Positions 1 through 6,507 are shown, counted from the first letter of the stretch. The stretch: 8,956 nt of DNA from Bacteroidota bacterium (GCA_030706285.1 JAUZOU010000104.1:1-8956); one strand, 5' to 3'. Program-made: numbers and translations. The notes: generated from the sequence alone by a model not told the origin.

Positions 1-57
1 ATCAACGCGCACAAATGCCTTCTTTCCGGCAAATTTGAATTGATCGATTGTTTGCAT
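1..57 (-). CDS. pgk: Phosphoglycerate kinase, N-terminal fragment (runs off the window edge)
   Basis: Reading the minus strand from the ATG at 57-55 gives 19 codons, MQTIDQFKFAGKKAFVRVD, open to the window edge. This matches the N-terminus of bacterial phosphoglycerate kinase, where the segment ending in R-V-D is followed by F-N-V-P. That segment forms the first strand and the start of the substrate-binding site. The enzyme is cytoplasmic and transfers phosphate from 1,3-bisphosphoglycerate to ADP in glycolysis. The start is supported by an exact Bacteroidetes -7 element (TATCTTTG) 44 nt upstream. The gene is divergent from the ABC cluster across a 181-bp gap. Only the extreme N-terminus is visible, so the call rests on a short but distinctive motif. 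Confidence 0.88.
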   Translation of the reverse strand, partial: MQTIDQFKFAGKKAFVRVD

Positions 58-101
58 AATACCTTATTGAGTTAAATGATGAAATTTTTCCGTATTTGCC
101 G

Positions 102-109
102 CAAAGATA
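102..109 (-). promoter_or_regulatory. Candidate -7 promoter element for pgk (TATCTTTG)
   Basis: The minus strand reads TATCTTTG, an exact match to the Bacteroidetes primary-sigma -7 consensus TAnnTTTG, 44 nt before the pgk ATG. I found no good -33 TTTG/TTG at the usual 19-21 bp spacing, so the call rests on the -7 box and its position. The implied leader of roughly 35-40 nt is AT-rich. Confidence 0.45.
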
Positions 110-143
110 AAAAAACCAATCATCAGAGCCTAACCTTTTCCAC

Positions 144-165
144 GCTGTTCGGTAAAAAAAACAGC
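144..165. promoter_or_regulatory. Inverted repeat GCTGTT-N10-AACAGC, candidate operator before the ABC cluster
   Basis: Perfect 6-bp arms (144-149 and 160-165) are separated by 10 bp, giving a 22-bp dyad of typical size for a dimeric winged-helix repressor. It abuts a near-consensus -7 box at 166-173 (TATTTTCG, one mismatch to TAnnTTTG on the plus strand). A protein bound here would sit between -33 and -7. The cluster encodes a GntR repressor, so autoregulation through this site is a reasonable inference. The sequence shows the dyad but not its use. Confidence 0.3.
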
Positions 166-193
166 TATTTTCGTTGCTATTAGTAAAAAAAAC
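152..193. repeat. Direct repeat GTAAAAAAAAC, two copies 31 bp apart
   Basis: The identical 11-mer GTAAAAAAAAC occurs at 152-162 and 183-193, with start points 31 bp apart, close to three helical turns. A shorter GCTATT pair lies between them (164-169 and 176-181). Same-face A-tract spacing can bend DNA or present paired protein sites upstream of the ABC cluster start. It could also be chance in AT-rich intergenic DNA. Confidence 0.5.
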
Positions 194-238
194 GGTTTCT
201 TTGTGTCATATCAATGTAGACCACTAAAACACCATGCC

Positions 239-1051
239 ATGATTTCAATCAACCAAGTGGAGTATTCCTACCCAAGAAAAACAGGGCTGTTCAACGATTT
301 CTCACTGACAGTTGAAACCGGAAGCATTTTAGGTCTGCTCGGCAAAAACGGTGCCGGCAAAACCACCTTGCTAAAACTGATTTCCGGTCTCCTGGCTCCG
401 TCAAAGGGCAAACTTGATGTCAACGGGTTTAATCCAGTCGAACGGCATCCGGATTTTCTGGCAAGCTTGTTTATGGTACCGGAAGAATTCACGTTGCCTC
501 CTGTGACCATCGATTGTTATGCACGGGCAGCCACGCCACTCTACCCGTTATTCGATGACACAAAACTGGATAACATCCTGAAAGAATTTGAGCTGAAACG
601 AAGTGACCACCTGAGCCGCGTCTCTCACGGACAGCGGAAAAAATTTCTGATTGCTTTTGCTTTGGCCACAAACTGCCACATTCTGTTATTGGACGAACCC
701 ACCAATGGGCTGGATATCCCTTCCAAAAGTGTTTTCCGCAAAGTCCTGGTCAGCTCAATTTCCGAGGAGCAATTGGTCATCATATCCACCCATCAAGTTA
801 AGGACATTGATACGGTTATCGACAACTTGCTGGTCATTGATGAAGGCAAAACCGTCTATCACAAAGACCTGTCAGTCATCGGTCAGTCGCTTCATTTTGA
901 AACAGTTACCAGTATTGCCGGGATCGATCAGGTGCTTTATTCCGAAAGATGCCCACTCGGTTACCGCATTGTCACGCCATCGACAGACAGCCAGGAAACA
1001 GCCATCGATATGGAATTATTGTTCAATGCCATCATCAACAAAAAAATCTAA
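239..1051 (+). CDS. ABC transporter ATP-binding protein (GntR-linked export cluster)
   Basis: This 270-residue protein is the cytoplasmic ATPase of an ABC transporter. From the ATG at 239 the order is: core domain, Walker A G-K-N-G-A-G-K-T-T near residue 35, signature V-S-H-G-Q (an LSGGQ variant) near 132, Walker B I-L-L-L-D-E-P near 152, and switch histidine in S-T-H near 183. About 80 residues follow that do not resemble the core. A GTG at 203 would add 12 residues, but the ATG places the usual beta-strand (I-S-I-N-Q-V) at the N-terminus, so I prefer it. The permease starts 10 nt downstream, and a GntR regulator and a GIN-like protein follow. This arrangement resembles YtrA-type clusters, whose transporters respond to envelope-active compounds in some Firmicutes. 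The substrate is unknown. Confidence 0.92.
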   Translation: MISINQVEYSYPRKTGLFNDFSLTVETGSILGLLGKNGAGKTTLLKLISGLLAPSKGKLDVNGFNPVERHPDFLASLFMVPEEFTLPPVTIDCYARAATPLYPLFDDTKLDNILKEFELKRSDHLSRVSHGQRKKFLIAFALATNCHILLLDEPTNGLDIPSKSVFRKVLVSSISEEQLVIISTHQVKDIDTVIDNLLVIDEGKTVYHKDLSVIGQSLHFETVTSIAGIDQVLYSERCPLGYRIVTPSTDSQETAIDMELLFNAIINKKI

Positions 1052-1061
1052 CTGCAAAGCC

Positions 1062-1850
1062 ATGACATCCAACCATTTTTTTCAGTCAGGCCGTTTTTTC
1101 AAACTGCTGTCATACGACCTGCTCATTCATCACAAACGGTATTTGTCCGTGCTAGCTTCAGCAACCATTATCCTGTTGTTTATGCTGGTCATTTCCATGA
1201 CAGCCCACGAAATGCACTTCGGCATGCGCAATTATCAAGGCAGTCTGTTTCTATGCCTGATTGCAGGAGGCCTTTTTGTCAGTTCCTCATTTCCTTACCT
1301 GAACAGTGAAAAAGGTACCTGCCATTATTTACTACTACCGGCATCGGCATTCGAAAAATTTCTAGTTGAATTTGTTATCCGGTTTGTGTTCTTTATTCCG
1401 GTGGCTTTATGCCTATACTGGATAACCACCAACCTGGCCAGGTTGATAGCCCAACCAATCTGCCTGATGCAAGGGTACGATTCCATCATCGACTCCTTCA
1501 CATACAAACCACTGTTTAAAGATGCAACCGACTCGAGTAGCCTGTTTATAGGACTAGGCATTTTCTCCCTTGGTACTTTTATGTTTTCAGCCAGACTTTT
1601 TTTCAAGCGTTTTGCGGTCATGAAAAGCCTGTTGTCGGGGGTAACCGTGCTGATGTTATGCCTGACATGCCTGGTGATTTTGTCTCATATTTTTATTCCT
1701 GAGACCATAGGCTTTGACATAACCCTAAAAGACATTCCGCTTAGGAATGGACTAACGACCATTACCCTGTTCAGAGATATTATTGCCGGGGTTTCCTGGT
1801 TGTTTTGCTTGCCGATCGGGTATTTCAAGCTAAAAGAGCTACAAGGATGA
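1062..1850 (+). CDS. ABC-2-like transporter permease, six predicted membrane segments
   Basis: This 262-residue integral membrane protein is the likely partner of the ATPase encoded 10 nt upstream. Hydrophobic segments lie at roughly 28-46, 60-79, 100-120, 158-176, 184-208 and 234-256, which gives six helices. Between helices 2 and 3 is the loop Y-L-N-S-E-K-G-T-C-H-Y-L-L-L-P-A-S-A-F-E-K-F. The L-P-A-S-x-x-E-K-F part is a motif I associate with Bacteroidetes permeases next to GntR regulators. The reading frame is open for 137 codons further upstream, but that part overlaps the ATPase gene in another frame, so the ATG at 1062 is the sensible start. The stop overlaps the next gene's start (ATGA), implying translational coupling. 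The substrate and direction of transport are not visible, though export is typical for this class. Confidence 0.8.
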   Translation: MTSNHFFQSGRFFKLLSYDLLIHHKRYLSVLASATIILLFMLVISMTAHEMHFGMRNYQGSLFLCLIAGGLFVSSSFPYLNSEKGTCHYLLLPASAFEKFLVEFVIRFVFFIPVALCLYWITTNLARLIAQPICLMQGYDSIIDSFTYKPLFKDATDSSSLFIGLGIFSLGTFMFSARLFFKRFAVMKSLLSGVTVLMLCLTCLVILSHIFIPETIGFDITLKDIPLRNGLTTITLFRDIIAGVSWLFCLPIGYFKLKELQG

Positions 1851-2224
1851 GTATGGAGTTTAAACCCAGTAAAAGTATCTTTCTGCAAATTGCAGAGACT
1901 ATTTGTCGTCAGGTCATGGAGGGCACACTTCAGCCGGGCGACAGGGTTCCCTCGCTACGTGACCTGGCAGCTGAATACGAAGTAAACAGGAACACTCTCA
2001 TGCGCACCTTTTCGCTGTTAAGTGCAGACGGCATCATTGAAAACAAACGAGGTGTCGGTTTCTACGTTTCAGATAATGCCATCCGGGTGATCTTCAAAAT
2101 CGAAAGAACTGATTTCTTCACTAACGAGCTACCGGACATCATCCAAAAAGCCAAGCTACTGAAACTGACCAGTGCTGATATGACCGATTTGTTGAACCAA
2201 CTCAAACTAAATGACTCATTATGA
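1847..2224 (+). CDS. GntR family transcriptional regulator, short YtrA-like type
   Basis: This 125-residue protein has an N-terminal GntR winged helix-turn-helix at about residues 7-72: I-F-L-Q-I-A-E-T-I, then G-T-L-Q-P-G-D-R-V-P-S-L-R-D-L-A, then V-N-R-N-T, and the wing around K-R-G-V-G-F-Y-V. The C-terminal part, about 50 residues, is too short for the FadR or HutC ligand domains, which places it in the YtrA-like subfamily that usually regulates adjacent ABC transporter operons. The ATG at 1847 overlaps the permease TGA by 4 nt; a second ATG at 1853 is possible, and an upstream TTG at 1805 would lie inside the permease gene. It lies third in the cluster, whereas in many relatives it comes first. 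Likely targets are the dyad at 144-165 and the palindromes just downstream. Its effector is unknown. Confidence 0.9.
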   Translation: MSMEFKPSKSIFLQIAETICRQVMEGTLQPGDRVPSLRDLAAEYEVNRNTLMRTFSLLSADGIIENKRGVGFYVSDNAIRVIFKIERTDFFTNELPDIIQKAKLLKLTSADMTDLLNQLKLNDSL

Positions 2225-2232
2225 AACGAGCA

Positions 2233-2254
2233 TGCTTGCAAAAGCGTCCAAGCA
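2233..2254 (+). other. Small stem-loop TGCTTG/CAAGCA after gntR
   Basis: Six-base-pair arms (2233-2238 and 2249-2254) flank a 10-nt loop, starting 9 nt after the gntR stop. No T-tract follows, so it is a poor intrinsic terminator. It might act as an mRNA-stability or attenuating hairpin, or be chance. Confidence 0.3.
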
Positions 2255-2255
2255 G

Positions 2256-2270
2256 ATGATCATTGATCAT
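2256..2270. promoter_or_regulatory. 15-bp palindrome ATGATCA-T-TGATCAT, candidate operator
   Basis: Perfect 7-bp arms around one base lie in the 86-bp gap between gntR and the GIN-like gene. The arms also form a direct TGATCA repeat. It is well placed to be a regulator-binding site for a separate promoter of the GIN-like gene. Binding is inferred only. Confidence 0.35.
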
Positions 2271-2300
2271 GCGAGTTACATATGTCCTTGAACGAAAAAA

Positions 2301-2312
2301 ATACGATCGTAT
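2301..2312. promoter_or_regulatory. 12-bp palindrome ATACGATCGTAT overlapping the GIN-like gene start
   Basis: This perfect 12-bp palindrome takes in the first two bases of the preferred ATG (2311). It could be a regulatory site or a small structure hiding the start codon. Its arms do not match those of the palindrome at 2256-2270 beyond a shared GATC core. Confidence 0.25.
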
Positions 2313-3030
2313 GAAAAAAAGCACTCTTATAATCATCGCCTTTAGCGTGTTCATCCTGATAGGGATGCTGACGTTGTTCATTTATTCGGAGACACATGAA
2401 AGCAGTGGAAGCCCTGCAAAGCAAAAGGAAGTGACAGAGCTGCCGCATTTTTCCGTCATCGTGGCAGAACAGGGTTCAAGACTACTGGCCATCCGGTCAG
2501 GTAAAGCCAACAGATTGATACGCCTGTATTCGAAAAACGAACGAGCAGAAAAGGCGGCTTACTGCATTAAGAACGACACCTTGTATCTGAAAGGAAAATA
2601 TGACCCCGACGAGTACCAACGGAACCTGATCATTGAATGCACTTCGATCTGTACGCTATTGGATGATGGAAACAACATCAACCTCAGTAACCTGAAAGCA
2701 GATTCGCTGACCATCAGATCCAACAGCGGGTATATCATTCTGGGGAGCCAGTATGAAAACAGAACCGGCAGCCTGGCATGCGCTATCGGTCAGTTAACCT
2801 TCGAAGGAGAAAGAAATGCCCACTTGAGCTTGTCAAATACCCGTATTGATCGACTCCAGATCCGTTTGAACGAATCGAATGCTACACTGCATAACGGCAA
2901 CTTTATCAAACAAACGAAAGCCGTTCTCCGCGACCATTCTCAATTCAATCAATGGGATGACGAGCTGAATCAACTGGAATTCACGGCAGACAGAACTTGC
3001 CAGTATTCACTCAAAAAAGACAAGAACTGA
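2311..3030 (+). CDS. Membrane-anchored GIN-domain-like (DUF2807-type) beta-repeat protein
   Basis: From the ATG at 2311 this is a 239-residue protein. Lys-Lys is followed by one hydrophobic segment (about residues 4-25, I-I-I-A-F-S-V-F-I-L), so it is probably anchored in the inner membrane with the rest in the periplasm. The remainder has short alternating strands separated by N/D/S turns (for example I-N-L-S-N-L-K-A-D-S-L-T-I and A-H-L-S-L-S-N-T-R-I-D-R-L-Q-I), the pattern of the head GIN domain (DUF2807) and related beta-helical folds. A D-T-L-Y-L-K-G stretch near residue 93 fits that family. An in-frame ATG at 2269 would add 14 charged residues before the helix; 2311 gives a more usual signal anchor. 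Relatives often sit beside GntR/ABC genes in Bacteroidetes, but their function is not established. The family assignment is by pattern only. Confidence 0.65.
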   Translation: MKKSTLIIIAFSVFILIGMLTLFIYSETHESSGSPAKQKEVTELPHFSVIVAEQGSRLLAIRSGKANRLIRLYSKNERAEKAAYCIKNDTLYLKGKYDPDEYQRNLIIECTSICTLLDDGNNINLSNLKADSLTIRSNSGYIILGSQYENRTGSLACAIGQLTFEGERNAHLSLSNTRIDRLQIRLNESNATLHNGNFIKQTKAVLRDHSQFNQWDDELNQLEFTADRTCQYSLKKDKN

Positions 3031-3034
3031 TTGC

Positions 3035-3871
3035 TTAGCTGCACAGATAACGAACCTCTTCCATCACCTTGCGTCGTTTGGCCTCATCCAGGCCGATTGT
3101 CGGAAGAGCATCCGGATAATCCAGCAGCTGGTTGCAAAGCACAATGCCCTGCTCCATTAGCTTTTGTTTGTCAGCGACCAACAGTCTGGTCAGCACGGTA
3201 ATCGGAAAAATCCGTTCCTGATCGATAAATTCTTTCAGGCCATTACCTTTCGGATAATCCCAACTCAACAAACGCAGTCCGGTACATTCACCGAAGGAGA
3301 TGGCATCGGAGGTAAAGCGCGTGTTGGTTGCGACACAACCCTTAAAATCAAATCCGTCAAATTCGGCCAATGTATTCCGGTATTCGATGAGGTCGTTCAC
3401 CCGTGAGCGGATATACATAGGCACTTGCACATTGGCATTTTTGCCAGTACGCTGATAGTACTTGCATTCAATGAAATATTGTTCTTTGCCTTTGGTAGCA
3501 ATCACATCTACTTCATGAGTCACGCAATGCCCCTGAAGCACCTGACCGACCTCAACCTCATACCCCATCCGCCTGAACACTTCACCGACAAAATGTTCAA
3601 ACGGATAGCCTGTCGGACCAAGTTCCATCATGGCTTTTTTTAGTTTATAGCGCGCAGCGATACCTAGTTGCTTTTTACGTAGCAAGCTAAATGCCATGTC
3701 ATAGATCTTTCTACTTGAAATACCGTCAAACAAGGTCGATTCGACAGCTGTGATAATCGATTCGACAGCTTCTTTATCTGCACCTGACCGATGCAAGGAA
3801 GAGGCTAATTTGTTTCGTGAGAAAGGTTCCATGTCACCGGAGACCTTCCTGATCATGATTTTTTTGGCCAT
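3035..3871 (-). CDS. ATP-cone domain fused to a Mrr-like restriction endonuclease domain
   Basis: This 278-residue protein combines two modules. Residues 5-85 look like an ATP-cone, the nucleotide-sensing domain of ribonucleotide reductases and NrdR: I-R-K-V-S-G-D-M-E-P-F-S-R-N-K-L, then helices through S-S-R-K-I-Y-D-M-A. Residues 88-200 look like a Mrr/PD-(D/E)XK nuclease core: E97 in the first helix, D122 in H-E-V-D-V-I-A, and E135-x-K137 in Y-F-I-E-C-K-Y, so all the expected catalytic positions are present. The last ~50 residues (L-M-E-Q-G-I ... L-P-T-I-G-L) resemble a helical hairpin DNA-binding tail. It starts 23 nt after nadE ends and is probably co-transcribed with it. A nuclease gated by nucleotide binding is the natural reading; substrate and role are unknown. 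Similar proteins are annotated in Bacteroidetes as ATP-cone or restriction endonuclease proteins. Confidence 0.8.
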   Translation of the reverse strand: MAKKIMIRKVSGDMEPFSRNKLASSLHRSGADKEAVESIITAVESTLFDGISSRKIYDMAFSLLRKKQLGIAARYKLKKAMMELGPTGYPFEHFVGEVFRRMGYEVEVGQVLQGHCVTHEVDVIATKGKEQYFIECKYYQRTGKNANVQVPMYIRSRVNDLIEYRNTLAEFDGFDFKGCVATNTRFTSDAISFGECTGLRLLSWDYPKGNGLKEFIDQERIFPITVLTRLLVADKQKLMEQGIVLCNQLLDYPDALPTIGLDEAKRRKVMEEVRYLCS

Positions 3872-3895
3872 TCGATAGAGGTTTTAATCAAAAAG

Positions 3896-5812
3896 TTATT
3901 CGAGATCTTCCTTCCAAAGTCTGACGGCCGCATCGCTTGGCATACGCCAGTCGCCTCTTGGAGAAAGACTGATGGAACCGACTTTGGGCCCATCAGGAAG
4001 ACACGATCGTTTGAATTGTTGTGAGAAAAAACGCTGATAGAAAGTCTTCAACCATTTGAGAATGGTTTCTTCACCGTATACCCCATCAAATGCCCTGCAA
4101 GCCATCCAAAGAATCTTTTTAGGACGGAAACCAAAGCGAAGACTATGATACAGAAAAAAATCATGCAGCTCGTACGGTCCTACCAAATCTTCTGTTTTTT
4201 GCGAGATTTTTCCATCATCAGTGGCTGGAAGCAATTCGGGACTGACAGGTGTGGCCAGCACGTCAGCCAATGTCTTGGCCGTTTCGTTGTCCATTTGATG
4301 CTCAGCCACCCATTGAACCATAAAACGGACCAAGGTCTTCGGCACGCCAACATTAACGGCATACATCGACATGTGGTCTCCGTTGTAAGTCGCCCATCCC
4401 AAAGCCAGTTCGGATAAGTCGCCTGTTCCGATGACAATCCCGTTTACCTGATTGGCCACATCCATTAGAATCTGAGTCCGTTCACGGGCTTGAGCATTTT
4501 CATAGGTGATGTTGTGGAGAGACGGATTATGATTAATGTCCATAAAATGCTGTGAAACAGCCTTTTTAATGGATATTTCCCGAAAATTCACGCCTAGTTT
4601 CTGTATCAGATTAACAGCGTTCATATACGTACGGTCTGTCGTACCGAAACCCGGCATCGTGATCCCGTCAATGTTTTGACGTGAAATGCCGAGTTTATCG
4701 AACGTCTTGATGGCAACCAACAAAGCCAAAGTGGAATCCAGCCCACCGGAAATGCCAATCACAGCATGTTTGCAGTTCATGTGCACCAAGCGTTTTGCCA
4801 ATCCTTGCACTTGTATGGCAAACAATTCCTCGCAACGTTCTTCCAGCTCTTTACCGGACGGAACAAAAGGATGCTGAACAAAGGTGCGATCGATCACCGT
4901 TTCATCAAGTACCGGCAAGGCAAACGACACTTCGCGGTAGCGGGGACTTTCCGGCAAATTACCGGCGGTAAAGCCTGTATGACGCCGACGGTCATTGTTT
5001 AGCCGTTCGACATCAATGTCAGCAATAAGTAATTGATTATGCAGGCTGAAGCGTTCCGAATCGGCCAGGCGAACCCCATTTTCGACGATATCGGCATTTC
5101 CGGCAAAGACGACATCTGTCGTCGATTCGCCAAAACCGCAGGAGGCATACATATAAGCAGCGATGCAGCGGGTAGATTGCTGAGCGACCAACTGCCTGCG
5201 ATAGGTGTTTTTTGCGACCAACTCGTTGCTGGCTGACAAATTGAACAGCAGATTGGCTCCATTCAGGGCATGGTAACTGCTGGGCGGAACAGGCATCCAG
5301 AGATCCTCACAAATTTCTATACCGATACCAACCTCACCGTTTTTTAACAGAATATCCGTACCGAACGGAACAACCTGCCCACATAACGTCACATGATCGG
5401 CCAGCACTTCACGGGATGAACTGAACCATCGTTTCTCATAAAACTCTCCGTAATTGGGTATCCAGGTTTTGGGAACGGCAGCCAGAATCTGGCCATTCTG
5501 AAAAGCGACGGCCGTATTCATCAGCCTGTTGTCGACGCGTACCGGCATACCGACCATAACGAGCAAAGGCAAGTCCTGGGTGTCGGCCATCAAGGTGGCC
5601 AGCGAAGCTTCGGCCTCATCAATCAGGAGTTTTTGTTGAAATAAATCCCCGCAGGTGTAACCGGTCATGCCCATCTCCGGAAAGCAAAGAGCCTGTACAT
5701 GCCTGTCAGCCGCTTCCCGTATCAGGCTATCCGTCTGTTCAGCATTATACCGGCAATCAGCCACCTTTAACAGTGGCACTGCCACTCCTACCCGTACAAA
5801 TCCGTAGTCCAT
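3896..5812 (-). CDS. nadE: Glutamine-dependent NAD+ synthetase
   Basis: This 638-residue two-domain enzyme makes NAD+ from deamido-NAD+ with ATP and glutamine, in the cytoplasm. The N-terminal nitrilase-type glutaminase domain (about 1-290) carries the full Glu-Lys-Cys triad: E46 in F-P-E-M-G-M-T-G-Y, K115 in V-P-K-T-W-I-P-N-Y, and C168 in I-E-I-C-E-D-L-W. The synthetase domain has the ATP-pyrophosphatase loop S-G-G-L-D-S at 355-360 and later G-T-G-D-L-S-E-L-A-L-G-W and L-P-D-G-P-K-V-G-S. The length is as expected for the long, glutamine-dependent form of the Bacteroidales. I chose the ATG at 5812; the GTG at 5836 lies within the likely -7 promoter element (5841-5834), so it should not be translated. 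The downstream partner is the ATP-cone nuclease. Confidence 0.97.
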   Translation of the reverse strand: MDYGFVRVGVAVPLLKVADCRYNAEQTDSLIREAADRHVQALCFPEMGMTGYTCGDLFQQKLLIDEAEASLATLMADTQDLPLLVMVGMPVRVDNRLMNTAVAFQNGQILAAVPKTWIPNYGEFYEKRWFSSSREVLADHVTLCGQVVPFGTDILLKNGEVGIGIEICEDLWMPVPPSSYHALNGANLLFNLSASNELVAKNTYRRQLVAQQSTRCIAAYMYASCGFGESTTDVVFAGNADIVENGVRLADSERFSLHNQLLIADIDVERLNNDRRRHTGFTAGNLPESPRYREVSFALPVLDETVIDRTFVQHPFVPSGKELEERCEELFAIQVQGLAKRLVHMNCKHAVIGISGGLDSTLALLVAIKTFDKLGISRQNIDGITMPGFGTTDRTYMNAVNLIQKLGVNFREISIKKAVSQHFMDINHNPSLHNITYENAQARERTQILMDVANQVNGIVIGTGDLSELALGWATYNGDHMSMYAVNVGVPKTLVRFMVQWVAEHQMDNETAKTLADVLATPVSPELLPATDDGKISQKTEDLVGPYELHDFFLYHSLRFGFRPKKILWMACRAFDGVYGEETILKWLKTFYQRFFSQQFKRSCLPDGPKVGSISLSPRGDWRMPSDAAVRLWKEDLE

Positions 5813-5833
5813 GATTGTTAGCTTTGTGTTACA

Positions 5834-5841
5834 CAAAAATA
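5834..5841 (-). promoter_or_regulatory. Candidate -7 promoter element for nadE (TATTTTTG)
   Basis: The minus strand reads TATTTTTG, an exact TAnnTTTG match, ending 21 nt before the nadE ATG. A TTTG lies further upstream (5872-5869), but the 27-bp spacing is longer than the usual 19-21. The position rules against the upstream GTG as translation start and separates nadE from msrC transcription. Confidence 0.5.
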
Positions 5842-5882
5842 CACCATAAATTTGAAATATCCCATGGTCAAACGGTTAAAGT

Positions 5883-5897
5883 AAGGCTGACAGCCTT
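5883..5897 (-). terminator. Candidate terminator hairpin after msrC (AAGGCTG-T-CAGCCTT)
   Basis: Perfect 7-bp arms around a single base lie 17 nt after the msrC stop, with four A residues before and through the first arm on the minus strand. The run after it is only ACTTTAACC, so it is a weak intrinsic terminator at best. Its place between the msrC stop and the nadE -7 box fits a boundary between two units. Confidence 0.4.
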
Positions 5898-5914
5898 TTC
5901 CTCTACTGTTTTGT

Positions 5915-6391
5915 TTAAAACCGGATCATCCGTACGACCTGTTCCAGATATTGTGCATCGACTTCATCAAAGGCATCCAAACAGTCACTGTCAACATCCA
6001 GTACGCCAACCACCTTATCGTCCTGCAAAACAGGCACGACAATTTCCGAACGGGACTTTGAACTACAGGCAATATGACCGGGAAATTGGTCCACATCAGG
6101 AACAATGATGGTACCGGCCTTTTCCCAGGCTTTTCCGCAAACGCCTTTACCTTTGTTGATGCGGGTGCAAGCGACACTGCCCTGAAAGGGGCCCAACACC
6201 AGTTGATGTCCCTCCACCAGATAAAAACCGACCCAGAAAAAGCCCAACGCCTCTTTTAGCACAGCTGTCACATTGGCCAGATTGGCAATGTAATTGGATT
6301 CGTCTGCCATCAATGCCTTAAGCTGAGGTAGCAATTCCTGATAAATAATGGCTTTGGCCGATCCTTTCGAATAATGCAGTGATTCGCTCAT
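5915..6391 (-). CDS. msrC: Free methionine-(R)-sulfoxide reductase (GAF domain)
   Basis: This 158-residue single GAF-domain protein reduces free methionine-(R)-sulfoxide, a product of oxidative damage, probably with thioredoxin as electron donor. Three cysteines stand where the family's catalytic and resolving cysteines lie: C75 in S-V-A-C-T-R-I, C85 in G-V-C-G-K-A-W, and C109 in H-I-A-C-S-S-K-S-R-S-E. The same spacing (offset of nine) is seen at C84, C94 and C118 of E. coli YebR (fRMsr). The signature S-R-S-E-I-V-V-P-V and the ending D-V-D-S also fit. I use the ATG at 6391; a TTG at 6400 would add only three residues. A -7 element lies 22 nt upstream. It is divergent from the slipin gene. 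Confidence 0.93.
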   Translation of the reverse strand: MSESLHYSKGSAKAIIYQELLPQLKALMADESNYIANLANVTAVLKEALGFFWVGFYLVEGHQLVLGPFQGSVACTRINKGKGVCGKAWEKAGTIIVPDVDQFPGHIACSSKSRSEIVVPVLQDDKVVGVLDVDSDCLDAFDEVDAQYLEQVVRMIRF

Positions 6392-6413
6392 TTCATCCAA
6401 GGTTAATATGCTT

Positions 6414-6421
6414 CAAAAGTA
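6414..6421 (-). promoter_or_regulatory. Candidate -7 promoter element for msrC (TACTTTTG)
   Basis: The minus strand reads TACTTTTG, an exact TAnnTTTG match, ending 22 nt before the msrC ATG. This distance is almost identical to that at nadE. No -33 element at canonical spacing is evident. Confidence 0.5.
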
Positions 6422-6507
6422 CATAATTTTTAGCGACCGGCGATCGCCTTTCAACTGGATATAGGCACCGGCCATAACGAACAAATTTTCTCGCCAACTG
6501 TTATCTA

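Noticed and set aside
203..238. GTG start adding 12 residues to the ABC ATPase
   Set aside because: The ATG at 239 gives the normal N-terminal strand of ABC ATPases; the added residues look unrelated to the family.
651..1061. Upstream extension of the permease reading frame
   Set aside because: It overlaps the ATPase gene in a different frame and its translation is not membrane-like; the open frame appears to be chance.
2221..2259. 12-codon ORF (ATGAAACGAGCATGC...) overlapping the gntR stop
   Set aside because: Too short, no recognisable product, no ribosome-binding evidence.
3164..5262. Plus-strand and out-of-frame ORFs inside the nuclease and nadE genes
   Set aside because: They are shadows of strongly supported minus-strand genes.
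5813..5836. GTG start for nadE adding eight residues
   Set aside because: It lies within an exact -7 promoter element, and family members begin at the equivalent of the ATG at 5812.
6439..6448. Palindrome GGCGATCGCC in the msrC-slipin gap
   Set aside because: It resembles the cyanobacterial HIP1 octamer, but it is a single copy with no context to support a function.
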